The position numbers were made by a program, and so were the translations under genes. A stretch of DNA of 64,000 bases from contig CAXBBW010000002.1 of NCBI GenBank assembly GCA_963974345.1, positions 248,001-312,000 on the forward strand. The letters are read 5' to 3'. The stretch's first letter is position 1, and each line of letters starts with the position of its first letter. The notes beneath the pieces are model-generated. The model saw nothing but the letters and a program-made list of their open reading frames with translations, had not been told where the DNA came from and made no database searches. Origin of the DNA: RHLJ01 sp963974345. Its GTDB lineage: Bacteria; Bacteroidota; Rhodothermia; Balneolales; Balneolaceae. Positions 35,098 to 44,914 of this stretch are shown piece by piece.

Positions 35098-36228
35098 CTA
35101 GTGGCTTTTTTTATATATTTCTACTACTTCTTTAAGGTAGTTAATATATCGTTCAGCTACTTTATTCCAAGCAAAGTTTTCCTCAACATAGTTCCTACTG
35201 CTTTTCTCAAGCTCTGCAATGTCTTCGATTAATATTTTGTCTATTTTTTTTGCAAACTCTTCTGCTTCATAAATCGGGATTTTGAATCCGTTGCTTCCAT
35301 CCTCAACAACATCCTTTATGCCTTCTAAATCGGACGCTACTGCAGGTGTAGCTGCTAAATTTGCTTCCAATAACACAATACCAAATCCTTCCATATCTCC
35401 TTCTACAGGAATGTTAGGCATCACGAAAATATCTGCCGCTGAATAAGCTTGTTTTAAAATTGAATCTGGTTGTTTACCTACCAATAGTATTTGGTCTTTA
35501 GCTTTTGACTCTGAACGTACTTCTAAAAGTTTTTGATATTCTGGTCCTTCTCCAATTACTAGATAAATTACATCCGATTTAATTTTTGGTAGTACTTCCT
35601 TAATAAACCACTCATGCCCTTTTCGCTTTACCTGTCTACCAACAGTTAGTAATAACTTCTTTCCGTTTAGTGAAATTGAAAACGCACACTCAATAGTTTC
35701 TATAGCCTCTATTTTTGAAGGAACTTCCTTAAAATCTGACATATCAAAGCCATTTGGCAATGCGATACCTTTATCAGGATTCATTCCTCTTTTTATGCAC
35801 TCATCTCGGGTTGCTCGTGAAACTGAGATAACTCCATCCAGAGCTTCGAAAATTTTGGGGACAAATTTTTGGTAAATACCGATTGGCATTTTAACATCTT
35901 GTCCATGGTTTATAGTTACCATTGGAACGTTAATTCGAGATCTGGTTAACTTAGCAAGACTTGCCGTAACCATAGAAGAAAATAAAATTACATCTGGGTT
36001 AAACTCATCTACAATTTTAGGTAATTTCCTAGCTAATCGGGCTAAAAATAATGAGGTACGAAGCTCAATCCCTTTCCAAGATGCGTGCTGAATGATTGAT
36101 TTGATTTCGATATCATCACGGTCTTCGAGTTCTTCCACTAACTGCATGCTTACTCGTTGCATACCGCCTATGCTTTTTAATGGAGCGTTTTTAGGAGGGT
36201 GAAGATGTGAAATGTAAAGTATTCGCAA
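35098..36228 (-). CDS. Glycosyltransferase family 1/4 (GT-B)
   Basis: A 376-residue GT-B glycosyltransferase. It opens MRILYISHLHPPKNAPLKSIGGMQRVS, the glycine-containing acceptor loop; the second domain has LLTVGRQVKRKGHEWFIKEVL, the usual C-domain start, and FGIVLLEANLAATPAVASD with the EX7E-like donor site (about residue 281). DVVEDGSNGFKI closes the donor pocket. The stop and start codons with the previous glycosyltransferase are two bases apart. Spt follows after 87 bases, so a role in glycosylating a lipid made by that pathway is likely but not shown. Confidence 0.85.
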   Translation of the reverse strand: MRILYISHLHPPKNAPLKSIGGMQRVSMQLVEELEDRDDIEIKSIIQHASWKGIELRTSLFLARLARKLPKIVDEFNPDVILFSSMVTASLAKLTRSRINVPMVTINHGQDVKMPIGIYQKFVPKIFEALDGVISVSRATRDECIKRGMNPDKGIALPNGFDMSDFKEVPSKIEAIETIECAFSISLNGKKLLLTVGRQVKRKGHEWFIKEVLPKIKSDVIYLVIGEGPEYQKLLEVRSESKAKDQILLVGKQPDSILKQAYSAADIFVMPNIPVEGDMEGFGIVLLEANLAATPAVASDLEGIKDVVEDGSNGFKIPIYEAEEFAKKIDKILIEDIAELEKSSRNYVEENFAWNKVAERYINYLKEVVEIYKKSH

Positions 36229-36230
36229 AC

Positions 36231-37388
36231 CTAGTATTTTTCTGAATTATGAAGCACTTCTAAGTAATTTTCAACTAAGCCTGAATTAATCGAATCCCAT
36301 TGATATCCCATTGCCATTTCGCGAGATTTTTTACCCATTTCAATTCTTTTCTCTGAGTCTAAAACTATTTTCTCTAGCTGATGAGTGAAATCATCTACGC
36401 TCTCTTTCTTAGCCAAAAACCCGTTTATCCCATCATCAACTAAAGACTTACTTCCAATTGCATCAGCAACAATACACGGTAATCCACTTGCCATTGCTTC
36501 TAAGGTTACATTTCCAAAAGTCTCAGTATGCGAAGGAAACATAAAAATATCAGAACTAGCATAAGCTCTAGCCAACTCTTCTCCTTTTGCAAATCCTGTA
36601 AAATGTGCAGAGGGTAAAAGTTGTTTGGCTTCTTCTTCAGCTTGACCATTTCCAACTACAAGTGCCCGAACTTTTGGATTACTAGTTTGTAGCCTTTTTA
36701 CACTATCTATGAAAGTACGGAGTTCTTTTTCCCAAACTAAGCGAGATACAAATGTGACAACAATATCGTCATCAGCAAAACCAACCGATCTTCTCCATTC
36801 CATATCTCTTTTTGATGGATTAAAGCGCTCAGTATCAATTCCACGTGCCCATATTTTCATATTTCCTGGAATTCCCTCTCTATTAAGTTCTTCAATCATC
36901 GACTTAGAGGGTACATAAGTATGTGCAAATTGCTTGTAAAACCATTTCATCATCATTTTGAATGGTTTTTTTATTGGGGATAAGTATAAAGAGTAGTACT
37001 CTGTATAACTCAAAAAGTGAGTGTGATAAGAAGTAACTTTTGGGATATTATGTTTTTTTGCCCATCTCAAAGCCCCTATACCTAATCCATCTGGTGTAGC
37101 AATATGGATAAGAGTCGGTTTAAATTCTTCTAGTCTTTTTTTGGCTTTTTTACTTAAATGAGTTGCAATACGATATTCTTCTCTTCCTGGAACCAGCATT
37201 GGAATAGATGGAGTAACTACTAACTCTCCACAGTGGTCGATTGCAGGGTTTTTGTTACTCGGTCCAAAAACTAAAACAGGTATATTCTGGCTTTCTAAAT
37301 AATAAACCAACCTATTTAACGTAAGCGATACTCCGTCTCGAATATGATTATAATTGCCCGTAAAAAGAGCAACTCTTAGTTCTGTCAT
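36231..37388 (-). CDS. Glycosyltransferase family 4, alpha-mannosyltransferase-like
   Basis: A GT4 enzyme whose probable start is the internal ATG at 37386-37388 (about 385 residues), since MTELRVALFTGNY is the normal GT4 opening of this group; the longer frame from 37463 adds a 25-residue tail with no family counterpart. The acceptor loop has YNHIRDGVSLTLNRLV, the donor domain VTFVSRLVWEKELRTFIDSV and SSDIFMFPSHTETFGNVTLEAMASG with the EX7E motif. It resembles GDP-mannose-dependent mannosyltransferases (MgtA/PimB type) that act on lipid acceptors. It is divergent from the SDR gene at 37494 and coupled to the next glycosyltransferase. Confidence 0.83.
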   Translation of the reverse strand: MTELRVALFTGNYNHIRDGVSLTLNRLVYYLESQNIPVLVFGPSNKNPAIDHCGELVVTPSIPMLVPGREEYRIATHLSKKAKKRLEEFKPTLIHIATPDGLGIGALRWAKKHNIPKVTSYHTHFLSYTEYYSLYLSPIKKPFKMMMKWFYKQFAHTYVPSKSMIEELNREGIPGNMKIWARGIDTERFNPSKRDMEWRRSVGFADDDIVVTFVSRLVWEKELRTFIDSVKRLQTSNPKVRALVVGNGQAEEEAKQLLPSAHFTGFAKGEELARAYASSDIFMFPSHTETFGNVTLEAMASGLPCIVADAIGSKSLVDDGINGFLAKKESVDDFTHQLEKIVLDSEKRIEMGKKSREMAMGYQWDSINSGLVENYLEVLHNSEKY

Positions 37389-37493
37389 AAAAATTAAAAA
37401 AGCAAAATCCAGATTCGTATCTTCATGTAGTGAAAGAGTCGGAAATTTGCTGGTTAGATTCACATAATTTCAATCGTAATAATATAAGCATTT

Positions 37494-38471
37494 ATGAAAG
37501 CCTTTGTAACAGGAGGAACTGGATTTGTTGGAAGTCATCTAGTTGAGGCTCTTATCGCCTCTCCCGACTACGTTGAGGTACGTTGCTTAGTTAGAAGTTC
37601 TGAGAAATGGCTTACTGGATTAAATTTCACTCCAATTCAAGGCGACTTATTTGATCTTCAAACTATTGGAAAAGCACTTGAAGGAGTTGATATACTTTTT
37701 CATAATGCTGCAATTCTTCGCGCACCTACCAAGAAAGAATTTAATCGGGCGAATGTTGATGCTACCGAAAACCTGATTAGAATTGCTCAAAAAAAAGGGG
37801 TTAAAAACTTCGTGATTCTTTCTTCATTAGCAGGGGTTGGTCCAAGTTCTGGAACTCCACTCACAGAGAAAACCAGGATGAACCCTGTTAGTATGTACGG
37901 AGAATCAAAAAAAGAAATGGAAGCTGTTATTCATAAGATTGCTAGCAAAAATGATAGTATTAAAATTATTCGACCACCTGCCGTTTATGGTCCTAGAGAA
38001 ACCGATATCTATACTTTCTTTAAAACTTTTGCTTCAGGATTTTGCCCGATTGTTGGTGATGGGAACCATCCAACCCTTTCGATGGTATATGTGACAGATT
38101 TAGTAGAAGGAATTATGTTATCATCTCAAAAAAACGAACCTGGGGTTCATACTTATTTTATTGGTGGAGAGAAAGACGAATATTCCTGGAATCAAATTCG
38201 AAAAATTACTTCTATTGTGATGAATAAAAAAGCAATCCCAATCAAAATTAAACCTAATTGGGTAAAAAAGATTGCAGCAGTAATTGAAGGTGGTGCATCA
38301 TTATTTGGCAAGTATCCCGTTGTAAATAAAGAAAAGGCCAACGAAATGATACTAGAATGGGTCTGTTCATCCCAAAAAGCAAAAAAAGAACTTGGATACA
38401 ATCCAAAGGTAAGCATCCAAGAAGGAATTTCAAGAACCATACGTTGGTATAAAAAACACAATTGGCTATAA
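37494..38471 (+). CDS. NAD-dependent epimerase/dehydratase SDR (candidate 3-ketosphinganine reductase CerR)
   Basis: A 325-residue extended SDR with the dinucleotide motif TGGTGFVGS at residues 6-14, a catalytic YGESKKEME region near residue 138 and the usual SSLAGVGPS serine region near 109. The C-terminal half differs from nucleotide-sugar enzymes and is closer to 3-beta-HSD/dihydroflavonol type. In Caulobacter and Bacteroides the ketosphinganine reductase CerR is an epimerase-like SDR. The gene lies opposite the glycosyltransferase-Spt-GNAT operon, so this role is attractive; it remains inference, as the SDR family is broad. Confidence 0.7.
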   Translation: MKAFVTGGTGFVGSHLVEALIASPDYVEVRCLVRSSEKWLTGLNFTPIQGDLFDLQTIGKALEGVDILFHNAAILRAPTKKEFNRANVDATENLIRIAQKKGVKNFVILSSLAGVGPSSGTPLTEKTRMNPVSMYGESKKEMEAVIHKIASKNDSIKIIRPPAVYGPRETDIYTFFKTFASGFCPIVGDGNHPTLSMVYVTDLVEGIMLSSQKNEPGVHTYFIGGEKDEYSWNQIRKITSIVMNKKAIPIKIKPNWVKKIAAVIEGGASLFGKYPVVNKEKANEMILEWVCSSQKAKKELGYNPKVSIQEGISRTIRWYKKHNWL

Positions 38472-38477
38472 TCATCT

Positions 38478-40025
38478 ATGCTTAGCATTAAACGAATTTT
38501 ATCGCTTCTTAGTTGCTTATTCTTACTTACCAGTGGAATTAGCTTCGCACAAAATCAGATAGTTCAAGATTTTACAAAACTTTTGAACATACCCAATATC
38601 AAAACTATGGAAGCTTCCACTTCCCATTTATATGTGCTCTCGGAATCGGAGGGTATGGCTGTATTTAGAGCCTATGAAGATTCTTTACAATGGCTGTATA
38701 CTTCTTCAGGAATGCAAAGACGTGGCTATGTTATAGACACCGATATTCGATTTGCATATTTATATGGCGATTCAAAGCGGTTAACAGTTCTTGAGCCTAC
38801 CTCTGTATTAGGAGTTTATTCTTCTACTCTTTTACCAGAAAAACCACTTGGTGTAGCTCGACTTCAAAATGATTTATTTATTGCACTCGGAAATGGAGGT
38901 TTGGGGAAACTATCTCTTAATACTCCCGAAACTGTTGACACAGAAACTGAGCTTGTAGCAAATAATGTTATTGGTAGAGCTGATGTACTTGATGTAGCTT
39001 CTTCGATTATAAGCGACCAACTTTTTGTACTTACCAATGATTCTAAAGTACATGTTTTCTCGATTAATGAAGGTGTTCTAGAGCTTGAATCTAGTGTAAC
39101 CCTACTAACTCAAATTCATCATTTATTTTTAGATGAAGGCTTAATCTGGGGAGCTTCAAAAGCTGGAGATATCTTTCAAGTAAACGCCAACGGACTGGGG
39201 AAAAACCTTGGGAATATTGAAGAATTTGTAACAGATGTTGTGAGTTGGAGAAATACGGTATTTGCCCGAGGAGCCTCTGGTAGAGTTTGGATTTCTACCA
39301 ATGAACAAAATTTTAGAATTTGGAAAAATGATGCGGCGGCTGGGAATCACATCACCAAAAGTAGCTATACCGTTTGGATGAATGCTTATAGTAATCTTAG
39401 TCCATTAAAAATAGTACAAGCTACTGAAGCAACTTCCCTCAATCAACCGCAATTCCCTTCACAATTAAAGCTGAAACCCATCGAGAATATCATCCTTACT
39501 TACCCTAAACCATTACTTATGGCTATTGAGTTTGAAGGAAACTATCCAGCTTCTGATGTTGAATTATCATATCGTTCTAGAGCTGGAAATGCCTCTATCA
39601 GAAAACAAGGCTTGTTTTGGCAACCCTCGGTTAATCAGGTTGGACTAAATTGGTTTACTATTATCGCTACAAATACCAAAGGTGAAACAGACAGCACACG
39701 ATTTACAGTAGATGTTCGAACTTTTAATTCTCCACCAAGATTTAGTCCTGTTCGAAGTTCTTCCATCGTAGTAAATGATCCTTATCAAACTATTTTTAAC
39801 GCTGTCGATCCTGAAAATCCTTCAAATTCCTTGATTCGTTATTTAGGAGTTGATTTACCTGAGGGCGCAAATTTAAATGAAAGAACTGGAGCTTTTTCTT
39901 GGACTCCATCTGAAAGGCAAATTGGCAAAATTACATTTAGAATTATTGCCACCGATGAGCAAGGAGCTGCATCATCTCAAGACATTACACTTACTGTTCT
40001 TGATATTTCGAGAGAAGGACAATAA
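38478..40025 (+). CDS. Exported protein with propeller-like N-terminus and C-terminal Ig-like (He_PIG) domain
   Basis: A 515-residue secreted protein with a signal peptide (ending GISFAQ, near residue 25). Residues 30-330 read as a chain of short beta blades with no known motif, plausibly a propeller. The last 90 residues contain PPRFSPVRSSSIVV and the NERTGAFSWTPSERQIG signature of putative Ig (He_PIG/cadherin-like) domains, with a second half-similar segment near 345-410 (SYRSRAGNASIRKQGLFWQP). It begins six bases after the SDR stop and ends six bases before mutY, so all three may be on one transcript. No transmembrane or sorting domain follows the Ig domain. Confidence 0.7.
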   Translation: MLSIKRILSLLSCLFLLTSGISFAQNQIVQDFTKLLNIPNIKTMEASTSHLYVLSESEGMAVFRAYEDSLQWLYTSSGMQRRGYVIDTDIRFAYLYGDSKRLTVLEPTSVLGVYSSTLLPEKPLGVARLQNDLFIALGNGGLGKLSLNTPETVDTETELVANNVIGRADVLDVASSIISDQLFVLTNDSKVHVFSINEGVLELESSVTLLTQIHHLFLDEGLIWGASKAGDIFQVNANGLGKNLGNIEEFVTDVVSWRNTVFARGASGRVWISTNEQNFRIWKNDAAAGNHITKSSYTVWMNAYSNLSPLKIVQATEATSLNQPQFPSQLKLKPIENIILTYPKPLLMAIEFEGNYPASDVELSYRSRAGNASIRKQGLFWQPSVNQVGLNWFTIIATNTKGETDSTRFTVDVRTFNSPPRFSPVRSSSIVVNDPYQTIFNAVDPENPSNSLIRYLGVDLPEGANLNERTGAFSWTPSERQIGKITFRIIATDEQGAASSQDITLTVLDISREGQ

Positions 40026-40031
40026 TAGGCT

Positions 40032-41102
40032 GTGCAGGAAACTCAATTCGTATCTCAAATTCTAGACTGGTATAAAGAGCATAAGCGAGAAATGCCTTGG
40101 AGAGATTCGGGTGATCCATATAAAATCTGGATATCGGAAATCATGCTTCAACAAACCCGAGTTCATCAAGCTTGGCCTTATTTTGAGCGATTTATTTCTC
40201 AATTCCCAACCGTATTTGATTTGGCTGAGGCTAACCAACAGCAAGTTCTTAAAGCTTGGGAAGGATTGGGATATTACTCCAGAGCCAGAAATCTACATGC
40301 CGCTTCAAAAATGCTTGTGGAGGAGTTTGATGGAAAACTTCCTGAAGAATACAATGAAATTATCAAGCTGAAAGGAATTGGTCCGTACACAGCGGCTGCA
40401 ATTACAAGTATTGCTTTCAACAAACCCAATGCGGTAGTTGATGGAAATGTAATTCGTGTAATTACCCGCTATTTTGGTATTGAAGATGATATAAGAAGCA
40501 CCCGAACTGTAAAGCAAGTTCAGGAACATGTGAATGAATTAATTAGTCGCGAAGAACCCGCTTCTTTTAATCAAGGGTTGATGGAAATTGGCTCCTTAGT
40601 TTGCAAACCATCAAACCCTGATTGTTTGAACTGCCCAATTCAATCTAGTTGTGTGGCTACTAAAATGGCGAAAACAGATGCTATTCCCTTTAAATCTCCC
40701 GCTAAGAAAAAGCCCCATAAGCATATTGGAGTTGGGATTATTCAACGGGAGGATGGGAAAGTGCTTATTGCTCTCCGACCGGAGAATGTGATGCTTGGCG
40801 GACTCTGGGAATTCCCCGGAGGTAAACAGGAAGAAGGCGAAACCATTCAACAAACCGTAGAGCGTGAATTACTAGAAGAGCTGGGAGTGAAAGTTCATGC
40901 CTATAAAGAATTCATGAAGTTGAAGCACGTATACTCTCACTTTTCGATTACACTACATGCTTATAATTGCACCTTGATTTCAGGCGAACCTAAACCGAAA
41001 TCCAGCCAAGAAATCCGATGGGTAGATATTTTTGAGTTGGAAGAATACCCATTCCCAAAAGCCAATAAGCAGTTAACTGAAAAATTACTCCATTCTCATT
41101 AG
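40032..41102 (+). CDS. mutY: A/G-specific adenine glycosylase MutY
   Basis: A 356-residue base-excision repair enzyme that removes A opposite 8-oxoG. It has the HhH-GPD fold with catalytic Glu36 in SEIMLQQTRV, the helix-hairpin-helix LKGIGPYTAAAI, the catalytic Asp in VVDGNVIRV, and the iron-sulfur cysteines in CKPSNPDCLNCPIQSSC (around residues 196-212). A C-terminal NUDIX-type domain for 8-oxoG recognition carries LWEFPGGKQEEGET. The frame opens with GTG at 40032, six bases after the previous gene's stop. No ATG lies closer without losing the QILDWY start of the family. Confidence 0.94.
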   Translation: MQETQFVSQILDWYKEHKREMPWRDSGDPYKIWISEIMLQQTRVHQAWPYFERFISQFPTVFDLAEANQQQVLKAWEGLGYYSRARNLHAASKMLVEEFDGKLPEEYNEIIKLKGIGPYTAAAITSIAFNKPNAVVDGNVIRVITRYFGIEDDIRSTRTVKQVQEHVNELISREEPASFNQGLMEIGSLVCKPSNPDCLNCPIQSSCVATKMAKTDAIPFKSPAKKKPHKHIGVGIIQREDGKVLIALRPENVMLGGLWEFPGGKQEEGETIQQTVERELLEELGVKVHAYKEFMKLKHVYSHFSITLHAYNCTLISGEPKPKSSQEIRWVDIFELEEYPFPKANKQLTEKLLHSH

Positions 41103-41174
41103 TTTGTTTTCTATACTTTTCCTTATCATGAATTTTTGGAAAAATAAAAAATTTGAATTAATACATAAATAGAT

Positions 41175-41642
41175 ATGATAATCGATTCTTTAGAAAACAG
41201 TAAGCTTTATGGATTTGGTAAAACAGGGAAAGTAATTTTCGACTTTTTAAAATCACTAAACGCAAACGCAGAAGAAAAAAAATATGAGCTTCAGGGATCT
41301 GATATATTTGCTACGGTAATGAGTTATGAAACTCGGACTTCAGAACAAGCTCAATATGAATCTCATAAAAAATACGTTGATGTACAGGCTGTTCTTGATG
41401 GGGCAGAAGGGTTTAAAATAGTCTCTAGTGATGTACTAAAAGTTAAAACCGCATATGACGAAACAACGGATGTAATGTTTTATTCACCTGAGCCAGAAAC
41501 AACTTATCTAGATTTATATCCAGGTTCTTTTGTTCTCTTATATCCCCATGATGCTCATATGCCAACTTTAATAGTCGGAGACAAATCTCAACACATCAAA
41601 AAAGTGGTAGTTAAGGTTAAAAAAGAACTACTTGGATTTTAA
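41175..41642 (+). CDS. YhcH/YjgK/YiaL family protein
   Basis: A 155-residue cupin-fold protein (DUF386). It has the family elements GSDIFATVMSYETRT, the metal-site region ESHKKYVDVQAVLDGAEGF (His and Glu for metal ligation) and the end motif FVLLYPHDAHMPTLIVGD. Relatives in E. coli are thought to process sugars such as sialic acid derivatives, but the substrate cannot be deduced. It is a single gene on its strand between mutY and the convergent FG-GAP gene. Confidence 0.85.
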   Translation: MIIDSLENSKLYGFGKTGKVIFDFLKSLNANAEEKKYELQGSDIFATVMSYETRTSEQAQYESHKKYVDVQAVLDGAEGFKIVSSDVLKVKTAYDETTDVMFYSPEPETTYLDLYPGSFVLLYPHDAHMPTLIVGDKSQHIKKVVVKVKKELLGF

Positions 41643-41746
41643 TTAATGCAGAAAATACTTTGGGAGGATGTTTCACTCTTGAAAGCCAACTTTACTAAAA
41701 CTAAAAGCACAGAGATTAAACAAAACAGCCAATTCAAAGAATAGTA

Positions 41747-44700
41747 CTATTTAATTAAGGTTAACTTTTTTGTTTGCACAAAATCTCTGGTACTAACTCG
41801 ATAATAATAAACTCCACTAGCCAAGCCTGAAGCATCAAATTTTACTGTATGGGTTCCGATTGATTTTTTTTCATTTACTAAAGTTGCTACTTTTCTTCCA
41901 GCTAGATCAAATACAGTAATATTTACGAAAAAGCTACCTGGAATAGCATATCTAATAGTAGTGGTGGGATTAAATGGGTTTGGATAATTTTGATGTAGAT
42001 AGAAATTACTAGCTACTCCTTCTTCAATTTCATTTGAAGTACTAATAGCTTTATTTTCTGCATATAATATTTTTGACCCCTCTAATAATGCGATAATATC
42101 AAGATCACCGTCATTATCCATATCTGCCACTTTAGGTCTGTATATTCCTTCTGATGAGAATATTTCAATTTCTTTTTTTAGAAATTCACCATTTCTCTGG
42201 TTATGGTACCAATAAATACCCCCTTCAGAGTCGCTTGGCATTATATCCATATATCCATCACCATCCATATCTACGGTAATAGGTAACCCCGATATAATTA
42301 CATTTTTTTCAATCAAATAAGGTTTAATAAGTGAACTATCTGCCCATTCAAATTCATACCAATATAAGTCCCCATATGATTCTGATAATTGATGAACAGC
42401 CAAAATATCGTTGTCTCCGTCATTATCTAAATCATCTGAATATAGTTTTACGATTTCATTTTCAAACCCTTCATAAAGATCAATTTTTTTAAATGAACCT
42501 GAGCCTATATTCCTGTATAATGAAATACTTGTAAAATTTACTCCACTTAAAGTCATTATGAAATCTATGTTCCCATCATTGTCTAAATCCTCAGATAAAT
42601 TTGCATCAACTACTGATGGTTCTTGTACCTGAACAGACTGAAATTCTAGTTCTCCTAAATTTCGAAACCAACTCCCTCTCTTGTTAATGAAATCAAGATT
42701 ACCATCTAAATCGATATCTTGATTCCCAATCATATTACCTCCAAGAATTACATTATCAGAGAAACTACCATTCTGGTCATTTATCCAAATAGTTGTATAA
42801 GAAGTATTGAGGCTAGTAATTAAATCCGGATAACCATCAAGGTTAATATCAGCAGTATAAAAGCTTTCCTGAGAATTATAAGGATAGTCTTTCTCACTGA
42901 TTTCTACCTGACCTGAAAAATTATTATTTCCCAAATTTTCATAAAACCCAAGTTCAGTAGAGGAACTCTCTTCTTCGATAACACCTGCTCCGTAGATAAT
43001 ATCTGGTAAACTATCCAGATCAATATCCAGTAATTCTAAGTATCGGAAATCTTCAAAGGCGTCTAATTCAACAACACTATTAAAAACAGGAGTAATATTT
43101 TCCACGATATTAAGTGGCAAAGCAGTAATATAAGTCCCAAATGTATTTGAAATTTCAACTGAATAAGAACCATAAGCCAAATTTGGAACTTTTACTTTTA
43201 TAACATTTGCCCCTTTTGAAATTATATCTGCTTCAATTCCTCCGATTTCCACTAATAGCGATAATGAATCAGGAATAAAACCAGATCCATAAATCGAAAT
43301 TACTGAATTGCCAGATATAGTGCGGAGTTTAATATTGGTTATCAGAGGAGCTTTCCCGATCATATTTTTACTACCGTTCTCAAACCAAACTAACTTCGAA
43401 TCATTGCTTTCAGCTAATACATCCAGATCTCCATCTCCATCAAAATCAGCAAGGTTACTAATCTCAATTCTTGTAGGTAATAATGGGATTTCTTCCCCAA
43501 AACTACCATCTCCCTGATTAGGGTAATAAATAAAATTCGGGATATATTCACTTTTAGGTATTACATCTATGTCTCCATCTCCATCAAAATCGACCAAATA
43601 CATATCTCTGATAATACCATCATATAATTCATCTCCCTTAATAAACTCTCCTGATCCAGTATTGATATAAACCGTAAGCTTGTAATCCTTTAAGGATAAG
43701 ATATCTGGATCACCATCATTGTCAAGATCAGCAGTGTATTTATTATATACTCCAACACCTTCTTCAGTAAATACTGAGTCAATTTTAAAACTCAACCCTC
43801 CTTGATTTTCCACAATGCTAAATGAGTCATCCCCAGCACCTACTGATTCATCAATAAAAATATCCATATCAAAATCATTATCACTGTCAAATAACCGTAT
43901 ATTTGCAAAGCTCTTATTAATTGAGTTTATAGAAGTACTAGATTCAGTTATTGTACCTTCACCATCATTTAAAAGTATTCCTAATTCTTCCCCTTTTGTT
44001 CTTATACTAATAAGATCATTATGCCCATCATTATTAATGTCATTGATATACCCCCCTGCAAAAGGTCCAATATTTCCAAAGTTCTCTCGCAACTCAAAAA
44101 AGCCTACTTCATTTTGTTCAATCCAAACTAATTCATAAACTGTATCTTCATGAGGGTCAACGCTATACGAAGTAGATACAAGCAAATCGGTACGCAAATC
44201 TTTATCCATATCGATTGGAAAAATTTTTGGGCTTTCATAATTGAACTGATCATATAATTCTACTTTGTCACTGAATTGACCGTTCCCATTATTTTCCAGC
44301 AAAAACAAACTACCGCTACCAAATACTATATCGAGGTCTCCATCTGCATCAATATCAATAATTATCTTTTGGCTAGGATAAAAGGTATCGAGCAAATCTC
44401 TATGAAAACTGAATTTAGGCAATCGATCTGTTAAAATGGTAAGTGCAGAAATTAGAGTATCTCCGTCAATAGAACTTAATACGGTTACATTATTTACTCC
44501 TACAGAAGTTGCTGGGACCTCAACCATCACACCAATATTGGTTTTGTTAATAATCATGGCCTCAGTATCACCTATAAAAACAGAAAGAGGCAATTCATTC
44601 AGAAAACCACTACCAAAAATGGTTACTTTAGACCCCTCGGCTACATGTTTAGGTGAAACCCCAGTGATTCTGATCTCATTACTCTGTGCATTTACTTCAC

Positions 44701-44764
44701 TGCCCATCAATATTGAACTCAAAATTACTGCAAAAATAATTGGATTATTGAATCTGGAATTCAT
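41747..44764 (-). CDS. Large secreted FG-GAP/VCBS repeat protein with TIG domains and T9SS sorting domain
   Basis: A 1005-residue exported protein. After a signal peptide (ending about residue 26, EVNAQ) it has an IPT/TIG domain (about 28-115), then a long chain of calcium-binding FG-GAP/VCBS units with DxDxDxD cores (for example DIDADGDLDIVFG, DLDNDGDPDIL, DFDGDGDLDVL), a second TIG domain (about 475-555), and further units: about 14 in all. The last 80 residues are a T9SS type A sorting domain, with NYPNPFNPTTTIRYAIP and SGLASGVYYYRV. It is therefore a predicted cell-surface or secreted integrin-like protein. Partner and ligand are unknown. Confidence 0.9.
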   Translation of the reverse strand: MNSRFNNPIIFAVILSSILMGSEVNAQSNEIRITGVSPKHVAEGSKVTIFGSGFLNELPLSVFIGDTEAMIINKTNIGVMVEVPATSVGVNNVTVLSSIDGDTLISALTILTDRLPKFSFHRDLLDTFYPSQKIIIDIDADGDLDIVFGSGSLFLLENNGNGQFSDKVELYDQFNYESPKIFPIDMDKDLRTDLLVSTSYSVDPHEDTVYELVWIEQNEVGFFELRENFGNIGPFAGGYINDINNDGHNDLISIRTKGEELGILLNDGEGTITESSTSINSINKSFANIRLFDSDNDFDMDIFIDESVGAGDDSFSIVENQGGLSFKIDSVFTEEGVGVYNKYTADLDNDGDPDILSLKDYKLTVYINTGSGEFIKGDELYDGIIRDMYLVDFDGDGDIDVIPKSEYIPNFIYYPNQGDGSFGEEIPLLPTRIEISNLADFDGDGDLDVLAESNDSKLVWFENGSKNMIGKAPLITNIKLRTISGNSVISIYGSGFIPDSLSLLVEIGGIEADIISKGANVIKVKVPNLAYGSYSVEISNTFGTYITALPLNIVENITPVFNSVVELDAFEDFRYLELLDIDLDSLPDIIYGAGVIEEESSSTELGFYENLGNNNFSGQVEISEKDYPYNSQESFYTADINLDGYPDLITSLNTSYTTIWINDQNGSFSDNVILGGNMIGNQDIDLDGNLDFINKRGSWFRNLGELEFQSVQVQEPSVVDANLSEDLDNDGNIDFIMTLSGVNFTSISLYRNIGSGSFKKIDLYEGFENEIVKLYSDDLDNDGDNDILAVHQLSESYGDLYWYEFEWADSSLIKPYLIEKNVIISGLPITVDMDGDGYMDIMPSDSEGGIYWYHNQRNGEFLKKEIEIFSSEGIYRPKVADMDNDGDLDIIALLEGSKILYAENKAISTSNEIEEGVASNFYLHQNYPNPFNPTTTIRYAIPGSFFVNITVFDLAGRKVATLVNEKKSIGTHTVKFDASGLASGVYYYRVSTRDFVQTKKLTLIK

Positions 44765-44914
44765 AGTTCAAGTATTTTTAATAATAAATAGTTACAAGAT
44801 ATAATTATACAACATTTTTTGATAATCCTCCTCATACTGTCTGTATTGATTCATATGCTGTTGCCAATTTAAAACTTGAGATTTCTTCCCCAAATCAAAA
44901 CTGTATCTTTAACC

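Noticed and set aside
44436..44804. A 122-codon frame antisense to the FG-GAP gene
   Set aside because: It lies opposite the TIG and leader part of the large protein; no family and unlikely codon pattern.
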